DNA of 64,000 nucleotides, taken from NCBI RefSeq assembly GCF_017309955.1, contig NZ_CP021247.1, forward strand, positions 2,381,001 through 2,445,000, written 5' to 3'. Positions within the stretch are counted from its first letter, which is position 1; the number at the start of each line of letters is the position of its first letter. Below are positions 35,078-44,351 of this stretch, in pieces. The position numbers and the translations under genes were made by a program. The stretch comes from Novosphingobium sp. KA1 (GTDB taxonomy: Bacteria; Pseudomonadota; Alphaproteobacteria; Sphingomonadales; Sphingomonadaceae). Under the pieces are notes generated by a model. It searched no databases. It had not been told where the DNA came from and worked only from the letters and a program-made list of their open reading frames with translations.

Positions 35078-36163
35078 TTACCCCGCGAAGACAGTCCCAT
35101 CCATCAGCTTGCGTGCGGTGCGAAGGAGGGCGGCGCTGGTGACGGCGCCGCCCTCGTCCACTTCGAGGACACAGGACATCTCGCCGGTCGGATGTTCGAC
35201 CGACAGCGTCTTGCGGCGACCCTCGGGGCATATGGCGAGTTCGGCGGCGGGCGAGCCTTCGATCAGGCAGGCCGTCGCCACCGAGACCGCACCCAGCACG
35301 CCGATGGTGGCGTGGGCGCGGTGGGGAATGAAACTGCGCACGGTCACCGCGCCGCCATGCCGGGGCGGGGCGACCAGCATCATCTTGGGGACCGACTTGT
35401 CCTTGACGTCGCCGAGGTTCATCCGCTCGCCCACGGCAAGGCGGATGGCCTCGATCCTGGCCTTCAGCTCGGTATTGGCATCGAGGCTCTCGCGGTCCTC
35501 GTAGCCGGTGATGCCCAGGTCCTCGGCCTTCATCACGACGCAGGGCATGCCGTTGTCGATGAGCGTCACGCGCACGCCGTTCACTTCGTCCGCCGCATTG
35601 CCGGTGGGCAGCAGCGCGCCGCACGACGAGCCGGCGGTGTCGCGGAATTCCAGCGGCACCGGCGCATGGCTGCCGGGCACGCCGTCGATCTTGGCATCGC
35701 CCTTGTAGGTCACCCTATGACCGTCCGGGCCGCCCGGCGTCTGCACCGTGGCGACGGCGACCTGCCCGGTATTCTCCATGAAGATGGCGACATCGGTTTC
35801 CTCGCCCCTGGCTTCGATCAGCCCGCGCTCGATGGCAAAGGGGCCGACGCCGGCGAGGATATTGCCGCAGTTCTGCTGGTCGCTGACGAGCGCCTGGTCA
35901 ACAAAGACCTGCAGGAACAGGTAATCGACGTCGATGCCTTCGCGCGAGGATTTGGAAACGACCGCGACCTTGCTGGTCAGCGGATCGGCGCCGCCCATGC
36001 CGTCGATCTGGCGCGGATCGGGCGAGCCCATCACGGCAAGCAGGAAGGCATCGCGCTGCGCGGGATCGGCGGGGAGGTCGGACTTGAGGAAGTAGCCGCC
36101 CTTCGAAGTGCCGCCGCGCATCCACATGCAGGGGAGGCCCTCGGTTTCGCGTGCTTCACTCAT
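35078..36163 (-). CDS. 4-oxalomesaconate tautomerase (LigU/GalD, PrpF family)
   Basis: A 361-residue PrpF-type isomerase with the duplicated diaminopimelate-epimerase-like fold. Family motifs are CMWMRGGTSKGGYF (about residues 12-25), the first-half SDQQNCGN with a candidate catalytic Cys, and GSSCGALLPTGN in the second half. LigU and GalD move a double bond in 4-oxalomesaconate, in protocatechuate 4,5-cleavage and gallate breakdown. No other lig genes are near, so the gene is either a dispersed pathway member or acts on a related tricarboxylate such as aconitate. It begins 26 nt after a GGGAGAG-type ribosome-binding stretch region and ends 6 nt from palindromic element copy 3. Confidence 0.82.
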   Translation of the reverse strand: MSEARETEGLPCMWMRGGTSKGGYFLKSDLPADPAQRDAFLLAVMGSPDPRQIDGMGGADPLTSKVAVVSKSSREGIDVDYLFLQVFVDQALVSDQQNCGNILAGVGPFAIERGLIEARGEETDVAIFMENTGQVAVATVQTPGGPDGHRVTYKGDAKIDGVPGSHAPVPLEFRDTAGSSCGALLPTGNAADEVNGVRVTLIDNGMPCVVMKAEDLGITGYEDRESLDANTELKARIEAIRLAVGERMNLGDVKDKSVPKMMLVAPPRHGGAVTVRSFIPHRAHATIGVLGAVSVATACLIEGSPAAELAICPEGRRKTLSVEHPTGEMSCVLEVDEGGAVTSAALLRTARKLMDGTVFAG

Positions 36164-36480
36164 GGCGCTCTCCCGGCAATATCGAATCGACGTGAGCGTA
36201 CTTGCCTTTCCGGGGCCGGGCGAGGGAAGGCGGATGCGGCAATTCGCGATTGGTTCTGGCTAAACATGGCGCGCGGGCAGGGGCTGGCGGGAAGGCCGAA
36301 GCGGACCTTGGATCCCTGCTTGGGCTGGGCCTGTCGACGCCTGACCAGCGCATGGTCACGCGCTGCGTGCGGGCTTCGACAGGCTCAGGATGAGCGGGGG
36401 TGGGTTAAACGCGGAACGGCAGGGTACGCCCCGTTGCAGACGTTCGTTGAACCCGGATGGCTTGCCGATTGTTCACTCCA

Positions 36481-36626
36481 TTCGTCATTCCCGCGAAGGC
36501 GGGAATCCAGTGGCGACCTCGCAATGAGGGACACTCGAAGGCAATCCGCAGTGGCGCGATCTCGCCACCGACTTTGGCTTCGAAGCGCTGCGTTGACTGG
36601 ATTCCCGCCTTCGCGGGAATGACGAA
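36481..36626. repeat. REP-type inverted pair, perfect 30-nt arms
   Basis: A 30-nt unit with the core CATTCCCGCGAAGGCGGGAA (36481-36510) is repeated exactly in inverted orientation at 36597-36626, 86 nt apart. Each unit also forms a hairpin of its own. It is the same family as 9646-9742, with T/A in place of C/G at the stem base. Confidence 0.9.
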
Positions 36627-36653
36627 GTGGTGGTGGGAGATGAATGCCCGCTT

Positions 36654-36700
36654 CCACCCAAATCAGACCTCTCCGCCCGCTCAGGATGAGCGGAGCGGGC
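36654..36700. repeat. Short repeat (CCACCCAAA-CCGCTCA family), copy 2
   Basis: This sequence matches 12767-12806 with few changes: CCACCCAAA, CAGACCT, then CCGCCCGCTCA-GGA-TGAGCGG forming a hairpin. It lacks the outer CATGCCCCC arms of copy 1. Confidence 0.75.
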
Positions 36701-36866
36701 GGGGCGCGGTCGGGCGCCCGGGCTCACCGCAAGACCACAGGCAATAAACCGGCAATACCGTCATGAATCGGTCTTCTCTCTGACACCGAAATGGCGTCGG
36801 ATTGCCATGTTAGGCCCCTAGCAATCGCCCCGCGACTGTTTGACCTGCAAAAATAGGGGCACATCC

Positions 36867-39335
36867 ATGACACAGGAACTTCCCGCCAGCGGCTATAGCG
36901 ATGGCGACGTCGATACCAATTCCACTTGCGTCACCTCGCTCGAAGACCTCGCCGCGCAGCGGTACTCGCGCCGACAGGCGCTGTTCCGCGGTGCGGGCGC
37001 CACGACCATGGCGTTCATGGGCACCGCCGTGCTGGCGGCCTGCGGCGACGGCGACGATGACAAGAAGCTGGAAATCTCGGCGGGAAGCAATGCGGCGACA
37101 AGTTCGGGCCGGGTGGTGACGCTTACCGGCAGCCCGGCCGATGGCGAGGCGGCCTATGCCACCTCGTGGGCGCAGACTTCGGGCACCGCGGTCACGCTGA
37201 CCGGCACGGGTTCGGTTGTCAGCTTCATCGCGCCCGCCGTCAGCGCGGCGACCGATCTGGTCTTCACGTTCACCGCCAAGACCCCGGTCGGCCAGGCGCG
37301 CACCGCCCAGACCACCGTGCGCGTCTCGCCTTCGGCGCTGGGCTTCGCGGCGGTGCCGCACAGCCTCGAGGACGTGGTGAAGGTGCCCTCGGGCTATTCG
37401 GTGACGGTCATGACCCGTCTGGGCGATCCGCTGTCGGCCGGCACGGCGGCTTATGCCAACGACGGCAGCGACAGCGATTTTGCCCACCGCATCGGCGATC
37501 ACGGCGATGCGCTGCACTTCTTCGGCCTGTCCTCGGCGGGCGGGCGTGACGACAGCAGCTCGGCGCGCGGCCTGATGGTGCAGAACCACGAGAACCTCAA
37601 CGTCCAGTACCTGCACCCCAATGGCCCGACCAATGTGTCGAGCGGCCCGCGTCCGGCGGCAGAGGCGCTCAAGGAGATCGAGGCGCACGGCGTTTCGGTG
37701 TCGGAATACCAGGACGCGGGCAGCCGCAAGTGGTCCTACGTCAAGGGCAGCAGCTTCAACCGCCGCATCACCCCGAACACGCCGATGAGCTTCCACGGCC
37801 CCGCCGCCGGTTCCTCGCTGCTGTTCACCGCCTATTCGGCCACCGGCGTCGCCGGGCGCGGCACCATCAACAACTGCGCCAACGGCATCACGCCCTGGGC
37901 CTCCAACCTGACCTGCGAGGAGAACTGGGCCGGTTACTTCCGCCGCGATGCGGCGGACGATGCCAGGCGCAGCGTGCGCGAGATGACCGCGATCAGCCGC
38001 TACGGTGTCACCAGCCGCACCGGCAACTTCGCCTGGTCCACCGCCAGCGCGACCGATTCGATCTACACCAAGTGGAACGCGACGATCACCGGCGCGGCGG
38101 CCACCGACGACTATCGCAACGAGTTCAACCAGTATGGCTGGGTGGTCGAGATCGATCCCTACGACCCGGCCTCGACCCCGCGCAAGCGCACCGCGCTTGG
38201 CCGCATGGGGCATGAGGGGGCTTTCGTGCGCGCCGTGGCCGGGCAGCCGCTCGGTGTCTACATGGGCGACGATTCGCGCCGTGAGTACCTCTACAAGTTC
38301 GTGTCCTCGGCCGCTTATGCCGCCGCCGATGCCGCCAGCACCAGCCGCCTTGCGATGGGCGACAAGTACCTCGACGCGGGCACGCTCTATGTCGCGAAGT
38401 TCAATGCCGACGGGACCGGGCAGTGGCTGCCGCTGGTCTTCGGTTCGGTGCCCAGCCGCCCGGCGACCGGCGCTTATCCCGAATACGTGTTTGCCGATCA
38501 GGCCGACATCCTCGTCAACACCCGCCTGGCCGCCGACGCGGTGGGGGCGACGCCGATGGACCGTCCGGAATGGACCGCCGGCAACCCGGTGACCGGCGAG
38601 ATCTACCTCACGCTCACCAACAACAATGCCGCCGGGCGTCCGCTCACCGGCACCGATGCGGCCAACCCGCGCCACTACAACGACCCCAAGGGCGCCTCGG
38701 CCAGCGCGCAGTACGGCAACCCCAACGGTCACATCATCCGCCTGCGCGAAACCGGAGACACCACGGCGGCCACCACGTTCCGCTGGGACATCTACCTGTT
38801 CGGCGCCGATGCCGCCGATGCCGGGGCGCAAGTGAACCTCTCGGGCCTGACCGCCGACAACGACTTCTCCAGCCCGGACGGTTGCTACTTCTCGCGCGCC
38901 ACCAACCCGGCGGGGCAGATCAACCCGGTGCTGTGGATCGAGACCGACGACGGCGCGATGACCGACCGCACCAACTGCATGCTGCTGGCTGCGCTTCCCG
39001 GCCATGTCGGCGACGGCGGCGCGAAGACCATCACCAACACCGGCTCGGGCGGCGCCACCGCCACCCAGGCGACCTACCAGGGCGCAGCGGCAACGGCGGC
39101 GACGCTGCGGCGCTTCCTCGTCGGCCCGGTCCAGTGCGAGATCACCGGCATCGACATGACCCCGGACGGGCGCACGCTGTTCGTCGGCATCCAGCATCCG
39201 GGCGAGGACGGCACCGCCGCCGCGCCGTCGAGCCACTGGCCCGACAGCCAGACCGGCACCGCCGCCGCAACGGTCCGCCCGCGCTCGGCGATCGTGGCGA
39301 TCACCAAGGATGACGGGGGCATTATCGCGCTCTGA
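36867..39335 (+). CDS. PhoX-family (DUF839) exported phosphatase-like protein
   Basis: An 822-residue exported protein. The N-terminus has RYSRRQALFRGAGATTMAF, a Tat-like twin-arginine signal, leading to a possible lipobox LAAC near residue 60. Residues about 75-150 form a PKD/Ig-like beta domain not usual in PhoX. The rest is the PhoX beta-propeller with typical segments MVQNHEN, LTCEENWAGYF, GRMGHEGAFV and DGCYFSR. PhoX enzymes are Ca2+/Fe-dependent alkaline phosphatases for scavenging organic phosphate. The start at 36867 gives the signal; a weak AGGGG precedes it. It is a single gene followed by a Rieske oxygenase 144 nt downstream. Confidence 0.88.
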   Translation: MTQELPASGYSDGDVDTNSTCVTSLEDLAAQRYSRRQALFRGAGATTMAFMGTAVLAACGDGDDDKKLEISAGSNAATSSGRVVTLTGSPADGEAAYATSWAQTSGTAVTLTGTGSVVSFIAPAVSAATDLVFTFTAKTPVGQARTAQTTVRVSPSALGFAAVPHSLEDVVKVPSGYSVTVMTRLGDPLSAGTAAYANDGSDSDFAHRIGDHGDALHFFGLSSAGGRDDSSSARGLMVQNHENLNVQYLHPNGPTNVSSGPRPAAEALKEIEAHGVSVSEYQDAGSRKWSYVKGSSFNRRITPNTPMSFHGPAAGSSLLFTAYSATGVAGRGTINNCANGITPWASNLTCEENWAGYFRRDAADDARRSVREMTAISRYGVTSRTGNFAWSTASATDSIYTKWNATITGAAATDDYRNEFNQYGWVVEIDPYDPASTPRKRTALGRMGHEGAFVRAVAGQPLGVYMGDDSRREYLYKFVSSAAYAAADAASTSRLAMGDKYLDAGTLYVAKFNADGTGQWLPLVFGSVPSRPATGAYPEYVFADQADILVNTRLAADAVGATPMDRPEWTAGNPVTGEIYLTLTNNNAAGRPLTGTDAANPRHYNDPKGASASAQYGNPNGHIIRLRETGDTTAATTFRWDIYLFGADAADAGAQVNLSGLTADNDFSSPDGCYFSRATNPAGQINPVLWIETDDGAMTDRTNCMLLAALPGHVGDGGAKTITNTGSGGATATQATYQGAAATAATLRRFLVGPVQCEITGIDMTPDGRTLFVGIQHPGEDGTAAAPSSHWPDSQTGTAAATVRPRSAIVAITKDDGGIIAL

Positions 39336-39479
39336 TCGGTTGGTCGGAATGAAGGGAAGGGCGTGCCTTGCGGCGCGCCCTTTGCCGTTTGTATCGCCGG
39401 GGCGTTGCACGCGGCGCCGTCTGGAAACGGCTCTTGTGATGGCTTAATGAACAGTCCTGTTGATAACAGGAGAGGCCAC

Positions 39480-40898
39480 GTGAAACAGACGGGCACCGAC
39501 AAGCCGGCCGCGCTGACCGCCAAGGACATGGACGAGGAACGCCTCGCCACTTATCCCACCACTGCGTTCCTCTCGAAGGACTACCTTGCGGCGGAAAAGA
39601 CGCTGCTATGGCCCAGGGTCTGGCAGATGGTGGAGCGCGAGAGCGACCTGCCGAACCCGGGCGACTGGATGACTTACGACGTCGCCGACGAATCGATCAT
39701 CATCCTGCGCAAGGACGACGGCTCGCTGAAAGCCTTCCACAACGTCTGCCCGCATCGCGGCCGCCAGCTCGTTTCGGTGCCCGGCATGCTGCCCGGCAAA
39801 GTGCACGATGTGCGTGGCAGCAACCGCCGGAGCTTCGTCTGCGGCTTCCACGGCTGGACATTCGACCAGGACGGCCAGAACACCTACATCCTCGACCCGC
39901 AGGACTGGCACAACAAGCTGACGCGCGAGATGACCTGCCTGTCGGACCTGCAGGTCGATACCTGGGGCGGCTATATCTACATCTCCATGGACCCCGATGC
40001 GGTGCCGCTGAAGGAGTGGATGGGCCGCGCGGGCGAGATCCTCGATCATTTCGACCTGGCCGGGATGGACTACAAGTGGCGCCAGTGGGCGATCTACGAC
40101 TGCAACTGGAAGACCGCGATCGAGGCCTTCCTCGAACCCTACCACGTCGCCGGCACCCACACGCAGCTGCTTGCCTATGGTGACTACTACGCGCTCTCGA
40201 AGCAGTACGGCCTCCATTCGGTGTCGAGCTACGACACCCGCGAGGAGAAGTTCCAGATGAGCGAGAGCGCCGGCACCACCCGCGCCGGCAAGGGAGACGA
40301 CGCCCGCGTCTCCACGTACGAGCTGATTCGCGAGAACTACGAGACGGTGAACTACTCCGCCTCCACCGAAACGCTGGTCAACGCCGCCAGCCGCCTGGTG
40401 GACGAGCTGCCCGAGACCGCGACGCCCGGCGAGATCATTGCCCACTGGCTGAAAAGCGCCAAGGCCGACGATGCCGCGCGCGGGGTGATCTGGCCCGAGG
40501 TGCCGCCCGAGATCAAGAAGGAGGGCGGCCTTGCCTGGGGCTTGTTCCCCAACCAGAACATCCTCCACGGCGAGACTTTTGCGCTGTGCTACCGGGTGCG
40601 CCCCTATGGCGACGACCCGGACAAGTGCATCTTCGAAAGCTACGCCCTCGAACGCTTCCCCGAAGGCGAGGCGCCGAAGACCGAATGGGTCTACGCCGAC
40701 CCCATCGGCGAGAACTGGGGCGCGGTGCTGGCGCAGGACTTCGCCAACATGGAATTCGTGCAGAAGGGCATGAAGTCGCGCGGCTTCCGCGGCCCGCTGC
40801 CCAATCCGCACCAGGAGCAGAAGGTCATCAACCTCCACCGCAACCTGGCCAATTTCATGGACGGCATGGGCGCGCCGACGCTGCTGGACGTGGACTAG
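39480..40898 (+). CDS. Rieske 2Fe-2S aromatic ring-hydroxylating oxygenase, alpha subunit
   Basis: A 472-residue oxygenase alpha subunit. The Rieske cluster ligands are CPHR (about residues 91-94) and CGFHGW (about 122-127); the 28 residues between them are more than the usual 15-17. The mononuclear iron site is in EPYHVAGTH (two His) with a downstream carboxylate. Substrate may be an aromatic acid, sterol or similar. No beta subunit, ferredoxin or reductase gene is adjacent. The GTG at 39480 is chosen for its AGGAGA Shine-Dalgarno 7 nt upstream; an ATG at 39447 would add 11 residues. Confidence 0.92.
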   Translation: MKQTGTDKPAALTAKDMDEERLATYPTTAFLSKDYLAAEKTLLWPRVWQMVERESDLPNPGDWMTYDVADESIIILRKDDGSLKAFHNVCPHRGRQLVSVPGMLPGKVHDVRGSNRRSFVCGFHGWTFDQDGQNTYILDPQDWHNKLTREMTCLSDLQVDTWGGYIYISMDPDAVPLKEWMGRAGEILDHFDLAGMDYKWRQWAIYDCNWKTAIEAFLEPYHVAGTHTQLLAYGDYYALSKQYGLHSVSSYDTREEKFQMSESAGTTRAGKGDDARVSTYELIRENYETVNYSASTETLVNAASRLVDELPETATPGEIIAHWLKSAKADDAARGVIWPEVPPEIKKEGGLAWGLFPNQNILHGETFALCYRVRPYGDDPDKCIFESYALERFPEGEAPKTEWVYADPIGENWGAVLAQDFANMEFVQKGMKSRGFRGPLPNPHQEQKVINLHRNLANFMDGMGAPTLLDVD

Positions 40899-40928
40899 GA
40901 TAGACGTGAAATAGGGCAGAAGGGGAAG

Positions 40929-40950
40929 GGCAGGGGCGATCGTCCCTGCC
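40929..40950 (+). terminator. Hairpin after the Rieske oxygenase
   Basis: A 7-bp stem GGCAGGG/CCCTGCC with an 8-nt loop lies 31 nt after the stop. It has no T run and also sits 56 nt beyond the convergent minus-strand gene. Confidence 0.5.
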
Positions 40951-41005
40951 TCCCGTTACCGCCCGCCTGGTGTGGGCGCGATCCGCTGCGCGCCCGTGCC
41001 GGGGA

Positions 41006-41680
41006 TCAGCCGTCCCGCCGCCGGCGCGCCTCGACCTGTTCGCGCAGGCGTTCCACTTTGGCCCTGAGCGAGGCGCGGACTTCTTCGAGCGGGGGAACCT
41101 CGGCCTCGATCTCCGCCCGGATGCGCTCGTAGGCGGGCGAGCCGGGCCGCAGGTCGGCATCCGCGCCGTAGCGGTGGGCGCGGCGCTGGCGCAGCAGGAA
41201 CAGCATCAGGGCGGTATCGTGCCGGGTATAGGTGGCCACCACCGAGCCCCGGCTCACCACCGGGCGCTCCTCGCCCCGGATCGCGCGTTCCAGCGCGCAG
41301 TCCTCCAGCCGCGCCATGCCCCGGTCGATCGCCATTTCCCAGGCGGCGGCAAACCCCTCCGCGCCGGGCAGCGCGCGCAGCTTGTAGAGCGCTTCCAGCG
41401 AGGCACCGATCGAGCGCGCCGCCTGGGTGACGATGCCGCTGGCCGCCAGCGCGGCGATGAAGGCGCGCTGGCGCTCGGGGGTGATCGCGTTGCGGCGCGG
41501 CTGCTTGTGGAGATAGGGGGCAAAGCCCAGCAGGGGATCGTCCGGCGCGGGCTCGTCCTCGAAAAAGGCGGTGCGGGCAGTGCGCCGTCCCGGCCGCCGG
41601 GACGCGCAGCCCGCCCCCTTACCGGCCCCCATACTGGCAGGCACGCTGGTATCGACATCCGAAGCCTTGGTGGAGGACAT
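41006..41680 (-). CDS. Conserved HTH-like protein, function unknown
   Basis: A 224-residue basic, soluble protein. After a low-complexity N-terminus, residues about 65-130 (ITPERQRAFIAALAASG, TQAARSIGASLEALYKL) read as a helix-turn-helix like those of phage terminase small subunits or transposase-like DNA-binding proteins. The C-terminal third is a charged Glu/Arg helix. Similar proteins occur widely in sphingomonads without a known role. The ATG at 41680 follows a modest GAGGTTG site. It shares a strand with the ompA-like gene but is separated from it by a terminator. Confidence 0.65.
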   Translation of the reverse strand: MSSTKASDVDTSVPASMGAGKGAGCASRRPGRRTARTAFFEDEPAPDDPLLGFAPYLHKQPRRNAITPERQRAFIAALAASGIVTQAARSIGASLEALYKLRALPGAEGFAAAWEMAIDRGMARLEDCALERAIRGEERPVVSRGSVVATYTRHDTALMLFLLRQRRAHRYGADADLRPGSPAYERIRAEIEAEVPPLEEVRASLRAKVERLREQVEARRRRDG

Positions 41681-41805
41681 GCGGCAACCTCGCTCTGGTG
41701 GTGAACCCGAATTCCCCTTGGCGGGACGGTATATCGCGCGCTGCCCCCTGTAGGAAAACGGTTTGACCAGCCGCCGCGGGCCGCACGGCCCGGCACCGGG
41801 GGCGC

Positions 41806-41840
41806 AAAAAGAAAGGGGCCGGACGGATCCGACCCCTTTC
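41806..41840 (-). terminator. Intrinsic terminator of the OmpA-family gene
   Basis: On the minus strand an 8-bp stem GAAAGGGG/CCCCTTTC with G+C-rich core is followed by TTTTTG, 26 nt after the ompA-like stop. This is a textbook intrinsic terminator. Confidence 0.9.
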
Positions 41841-41865
41841 CGTGACTTCCTCGGTGGGAGGAACA

Positions 41866-42966
41866 CTACATGCCGGAACCGGGACCGTAGGTGATTTCCA
41901 CGCGGCGGTTCTGCAGTTCGCGCACGCCGTCGGCGGTCGGAACGCGGTTCTGGCTTTCGCCGAAGGCCTGGCTGGAGATCGCGCCGTCGGGCACCCCGTG
42001 GCTGGTCAGGTAGGCCCGGACCGAGTCGTTGCGGCGCCCCGAGAGGCCTTCGTTGTAGCTGGCCGAACCCGAACGGTCGGTGTGGCCCGCCAGCATGATC
42101 GGCACATTGGCGCAGTTGCCGTATGCGGTGATCGCGCTGTCGAGGATGCTCGACGCCTCGGGCGTGATGTCCGACTTGTCCCAGTCGAAGAACACGATGT
42201 ACGGCCCCTTGTTGCAGACCACCTCGGGCGGCGGGGGCGGCGGGGGCGGCGGCGGCGGAGGCGGCGGGGGAGGCGGCGGCGGCGGGACCGGCTCGGACTT
42301 GGCGCCGAGGTTGAAGGTCAGCGTCGCCAGCACCGAATGCGAGGCCCACTCACCCTTGTAGCCGAAGTCGTCGGTGTAGATCCGGTAGCTCGGCATGTTG
42401 AAGTAGCGGTACTTCACGCCGATATCCACGGTCTGGCCGATCGGCACGCGGAAGCCCGCCAGCGCCTGCCAGGCGAAGTCCCAGTCGTCGCCGTTGACCA
42501 GCACGGCCGAGCCGGAAATATCCTCGACGCTGATCTTCTGGTCGATCTTGGCGATACCGGCGCCGCCGCCGGCATAGAACTGGAGGCCGTCGTCCTTGCC
42601 GAAGTCGATCAGCGCGTTGCCCATGAAGCTGAGCGCGGAACTGTGGCCGTGCAGCGAATCCCCGTCGAACACGCCGACTTCGGAATCGCTGATCCGGAAG
42701 TCCTTGTTGCCGACGCTGCGGTAGCTGGCTTCGGTCTCGATGCGGAATCCGCCGAAGTCGTAGCCGACGATACCGCCGAAATCATATCCGGTATCGGGCT
42801 TCAGCCGGAAACGCAGCGGATCGGTGGTATCGACTTCGCGCAACTTGAATGTGTCGGCAAAGACGACGCCCCCGTCCAGCTCGATGTAGAAGCTGTCATC
42901 CCGTGCCCAGGCAGAGGTTGCCAGGAAAGAGGACGACATGGCGAGCAAAAGCGTGATTTTCTTCAC
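41866..42966 (-). CDS. OmpA-family outer-membrane protein with polyproline hinge
   Basis: A 366-residue outer-membrane protein. The signal peptide ends at TSAWA, and an eight-strand beta barrel follows (about residues 24-235, with repeated aromatic-ended strands). A hinge of exactly 20 consecutive prolines, encoded by mixed CCG/CCC/CCT codons, leads to a C-terminal OmpA peptidoglycan-binding domain with the conserved LAGHTDRSGS and NRRVEI. It anchors the outer membrane to the cell wall. The GTG at 42966 starts the signal peptide directly and has CAGGGA 8 nt upstream; an open frame to 43167 adds non-coding sequence. Such a long proline run should need elongation factor P. Confidence 0.93.
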   Translation of the reverse strand: MKKITLLLAMSSSFLATSAWARDDSFYIELDGGVVFADTFKLREVDTTDPLRFRLKPDTGYDFGGIVGYDFGGFRIETEASYRSVGNKDFRISDSEVGVFDGDSLHGHSSALSFMGNALIDFGKDDGLQFYAGGGAGIAKIDQKISVEDISGSAVLVNGDDWDFAWQALAGFRVPIGQTVDIGVKYRYFNMPSYRIYTDDFGYKGEWASHSVLATLTFNLGAKSEPVPPPPPPPPPPPPPPPPPPPPEVVCNKGPYIVFFDWDKSDITPEASSILDSAITAYGNCANVPIMLAGHTDRSGSASYNEGLSGRRNDSVRAYLTSHGVPDGAISSQAFGESQNRVPTADGVRELQNRRVEITYGPGSGM

Positions 42967-43887
42967 ATCGCATCCCTGTCTATTCGTCGGTTGCATATAA
43001 ATCCCATGCAAAAAACCGATAATCAACAATAAGATTCTCAAAATCAGAACAGTCATGACTGCCTGTTTAGATAACCCTTGCTTCAAGTGATTTATGTTCG
43101 GGGGGCGGCGCCGGGAAATCCCGCGGGCGGTCCGGGTGGTTTCCCTGAGGCGGAAGGGCAAGGTCATGAAGTGGCGCGATAATTTGTGCCGGGAGGGGCG
43201 GATTTTGCGGTTCGGTGGGGGATTGCTACTTTTGTATGGTCCGTTGGGCTGCCGCGCGGGCGTCGCGGGCGGGAATCGGGGTGTTCGGCGGGCTTGTTGT
43301 TGCTGAAGTGCAACAGGGCGCGGCGGTGGCTGACCGGGTGGTGTCTGGCCGGGAGGCGCCTGACCGGGGGTGGCGGGCTGGCGGCGCCGGGAAAATGCCC
43401 CTGCGGGCGCTGCCGGGGCGGGCCCTGAAATCCTTGACCGCCGTGCCCAAATCTCCTAAGGGCGCCCATCTCCTGTGGGCATGTCCCCGGGGAACGACAT
43501 AGAGCTGAACGTTGTCACGTCTGCTTTTCCGGGGTTTTCCTGCCGTTTGCTGGCAGTCGGCCCCTGCGGGAGCTGCATGCCCGAATCGGGGTGGGGTCTT
43601 GCGGAAGCGGTGGCAAAGTAATCCGGCGCCTGATCGGCCGGGTGGAGTGTTTTTCGGCTCATGTGCAGCGGTTCCCGCCAAAAGGCGGGCGTAAATCGGC
43701 AGCAGTCCCGGCGCTTGCGGGGATGGCGATGCGGTTTTCGAAGTGTCCGCCGTACATGATCTCACTCTTCCCTTTCGAATGGCGTCGGCCCGGAGACCCC
43801 GGGGTGCGACGGGTCCGTGCCGATCCGGTCTGTCCGGGCATTTCGGTCCGGATCCATCGCACTCCAAAATTCGAAAGAAGAGTATAG
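42967..43887. other. 920-nt gap upstream of the str operon
   Basis: No convincing gene is found on either strand; the frames present have no coding bias. It should carry the ompA-like promoter at its left end, in the A/T-rich 42990-43080, and the main str-operon promoter at its right half. A TTGACC at 43434 with a poor -10 17 nt on is the only visible -35-like box. A small dyad TGTTGC-N6-GCAACA lies near 43298-43315. Confidence 0.5.
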
Positions 43888-44259
43888 ATGCCCACTATCA
43901 ACCAGCTGGTCCGCAAGGGCCGCGAGCCGCAGAAGGCCAAGTCGAAGGTTCCTGCCATGGAGCAGAACCCTCAGAAGCGCGGCGTCTGCACCCGCGTCTA
44001 CACCACGACCCCGAAGAAGCCGAACTCGGCTCTCCGCAAGGTCGCCAAGGTCCGTCTGACCAACAGCCGCGAAGTCATCTCGTACATCCCCGGTGAAGGC
44101 CACAACCTTCAGGAGCACTCGGTCGTGCTCATCCGCGGCGGCCGCGTTCGCGACCTTCCCGGCGTGCGCTACCACATCCTGCGCGGCGTGCTCGACACGC
44201 AGGGCGTCAAGGATCGCAAGCAGTCGCGCTCGAAGTACGGCGCCAAGCGTCCGAAGTAA
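43888..44259 (+). CDS. rpsL: 30S ribosomal protein S12
   Basis: A 123-residue S12, first gene of the str operon. The decoding-centre loop [12 protein letters not shown] keeps Lys43. The second loop reads [13 protein letters not shown], so position 88 is Arg where E. coli and most bacteria have Lys. K88R (K87R in mature numbering) gives streptomycin resistance in other species. The codon is CGC, two or more changes from a Lys codon, so this is an old lineage trait rather than a fresh mutation. The start has an AAGAAGAG-like site upstream. Confidence 0.98.
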   Translation: MPTINQLVRKGREPQKAKSKVPAMEQNPQKRGVCTRVYTTTPKKPNSALRKVAKVRLTNSREVISYIPGEGHNLQEHSVVLIRGGRVRDLPGVRYHILRGVLDTQGVKDRKQSRSKYGAKRPK

Positions 44260-44351
44260 GCCGGTGCGCGGGGCCTCGCGCCTCGCACGGTACACGATTT
44301 ACCGGCCGGTGATGCTCACGCTCCCGCCCGAAAGAACAAGGAATACCAACG

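Larger units (their letters stand above)
36164..36866. other. 700-nt gap with repeats, no gene
   Basis: No credible coding frame is found. The gap holds a REP-type inverted pair (36481-36626), a second copy of the CCACCCAAA repeat (36654-36700), and a single GACAGGCTCAGGATGAGCGG unit near 36380-36399. The promoter of the PhoX-type gene must lie in the last 150 nt, which are less G+C-rich; no clear Pho box was found. Confidence 0.7.

Noticed and set aside
36700..36866. Pho box upstream of the PhoX-type gene
   Set aside because: Only a single CGTCAT-like half-site was seen; no pair of 7-bp repeats with the right spacing.
43168..43887. Several 60-210-codon frames in the gap before rpsL
   Set aside because: They overlap each other on both strands and lack third-position bias, ribosome-binding sites and known motifs.
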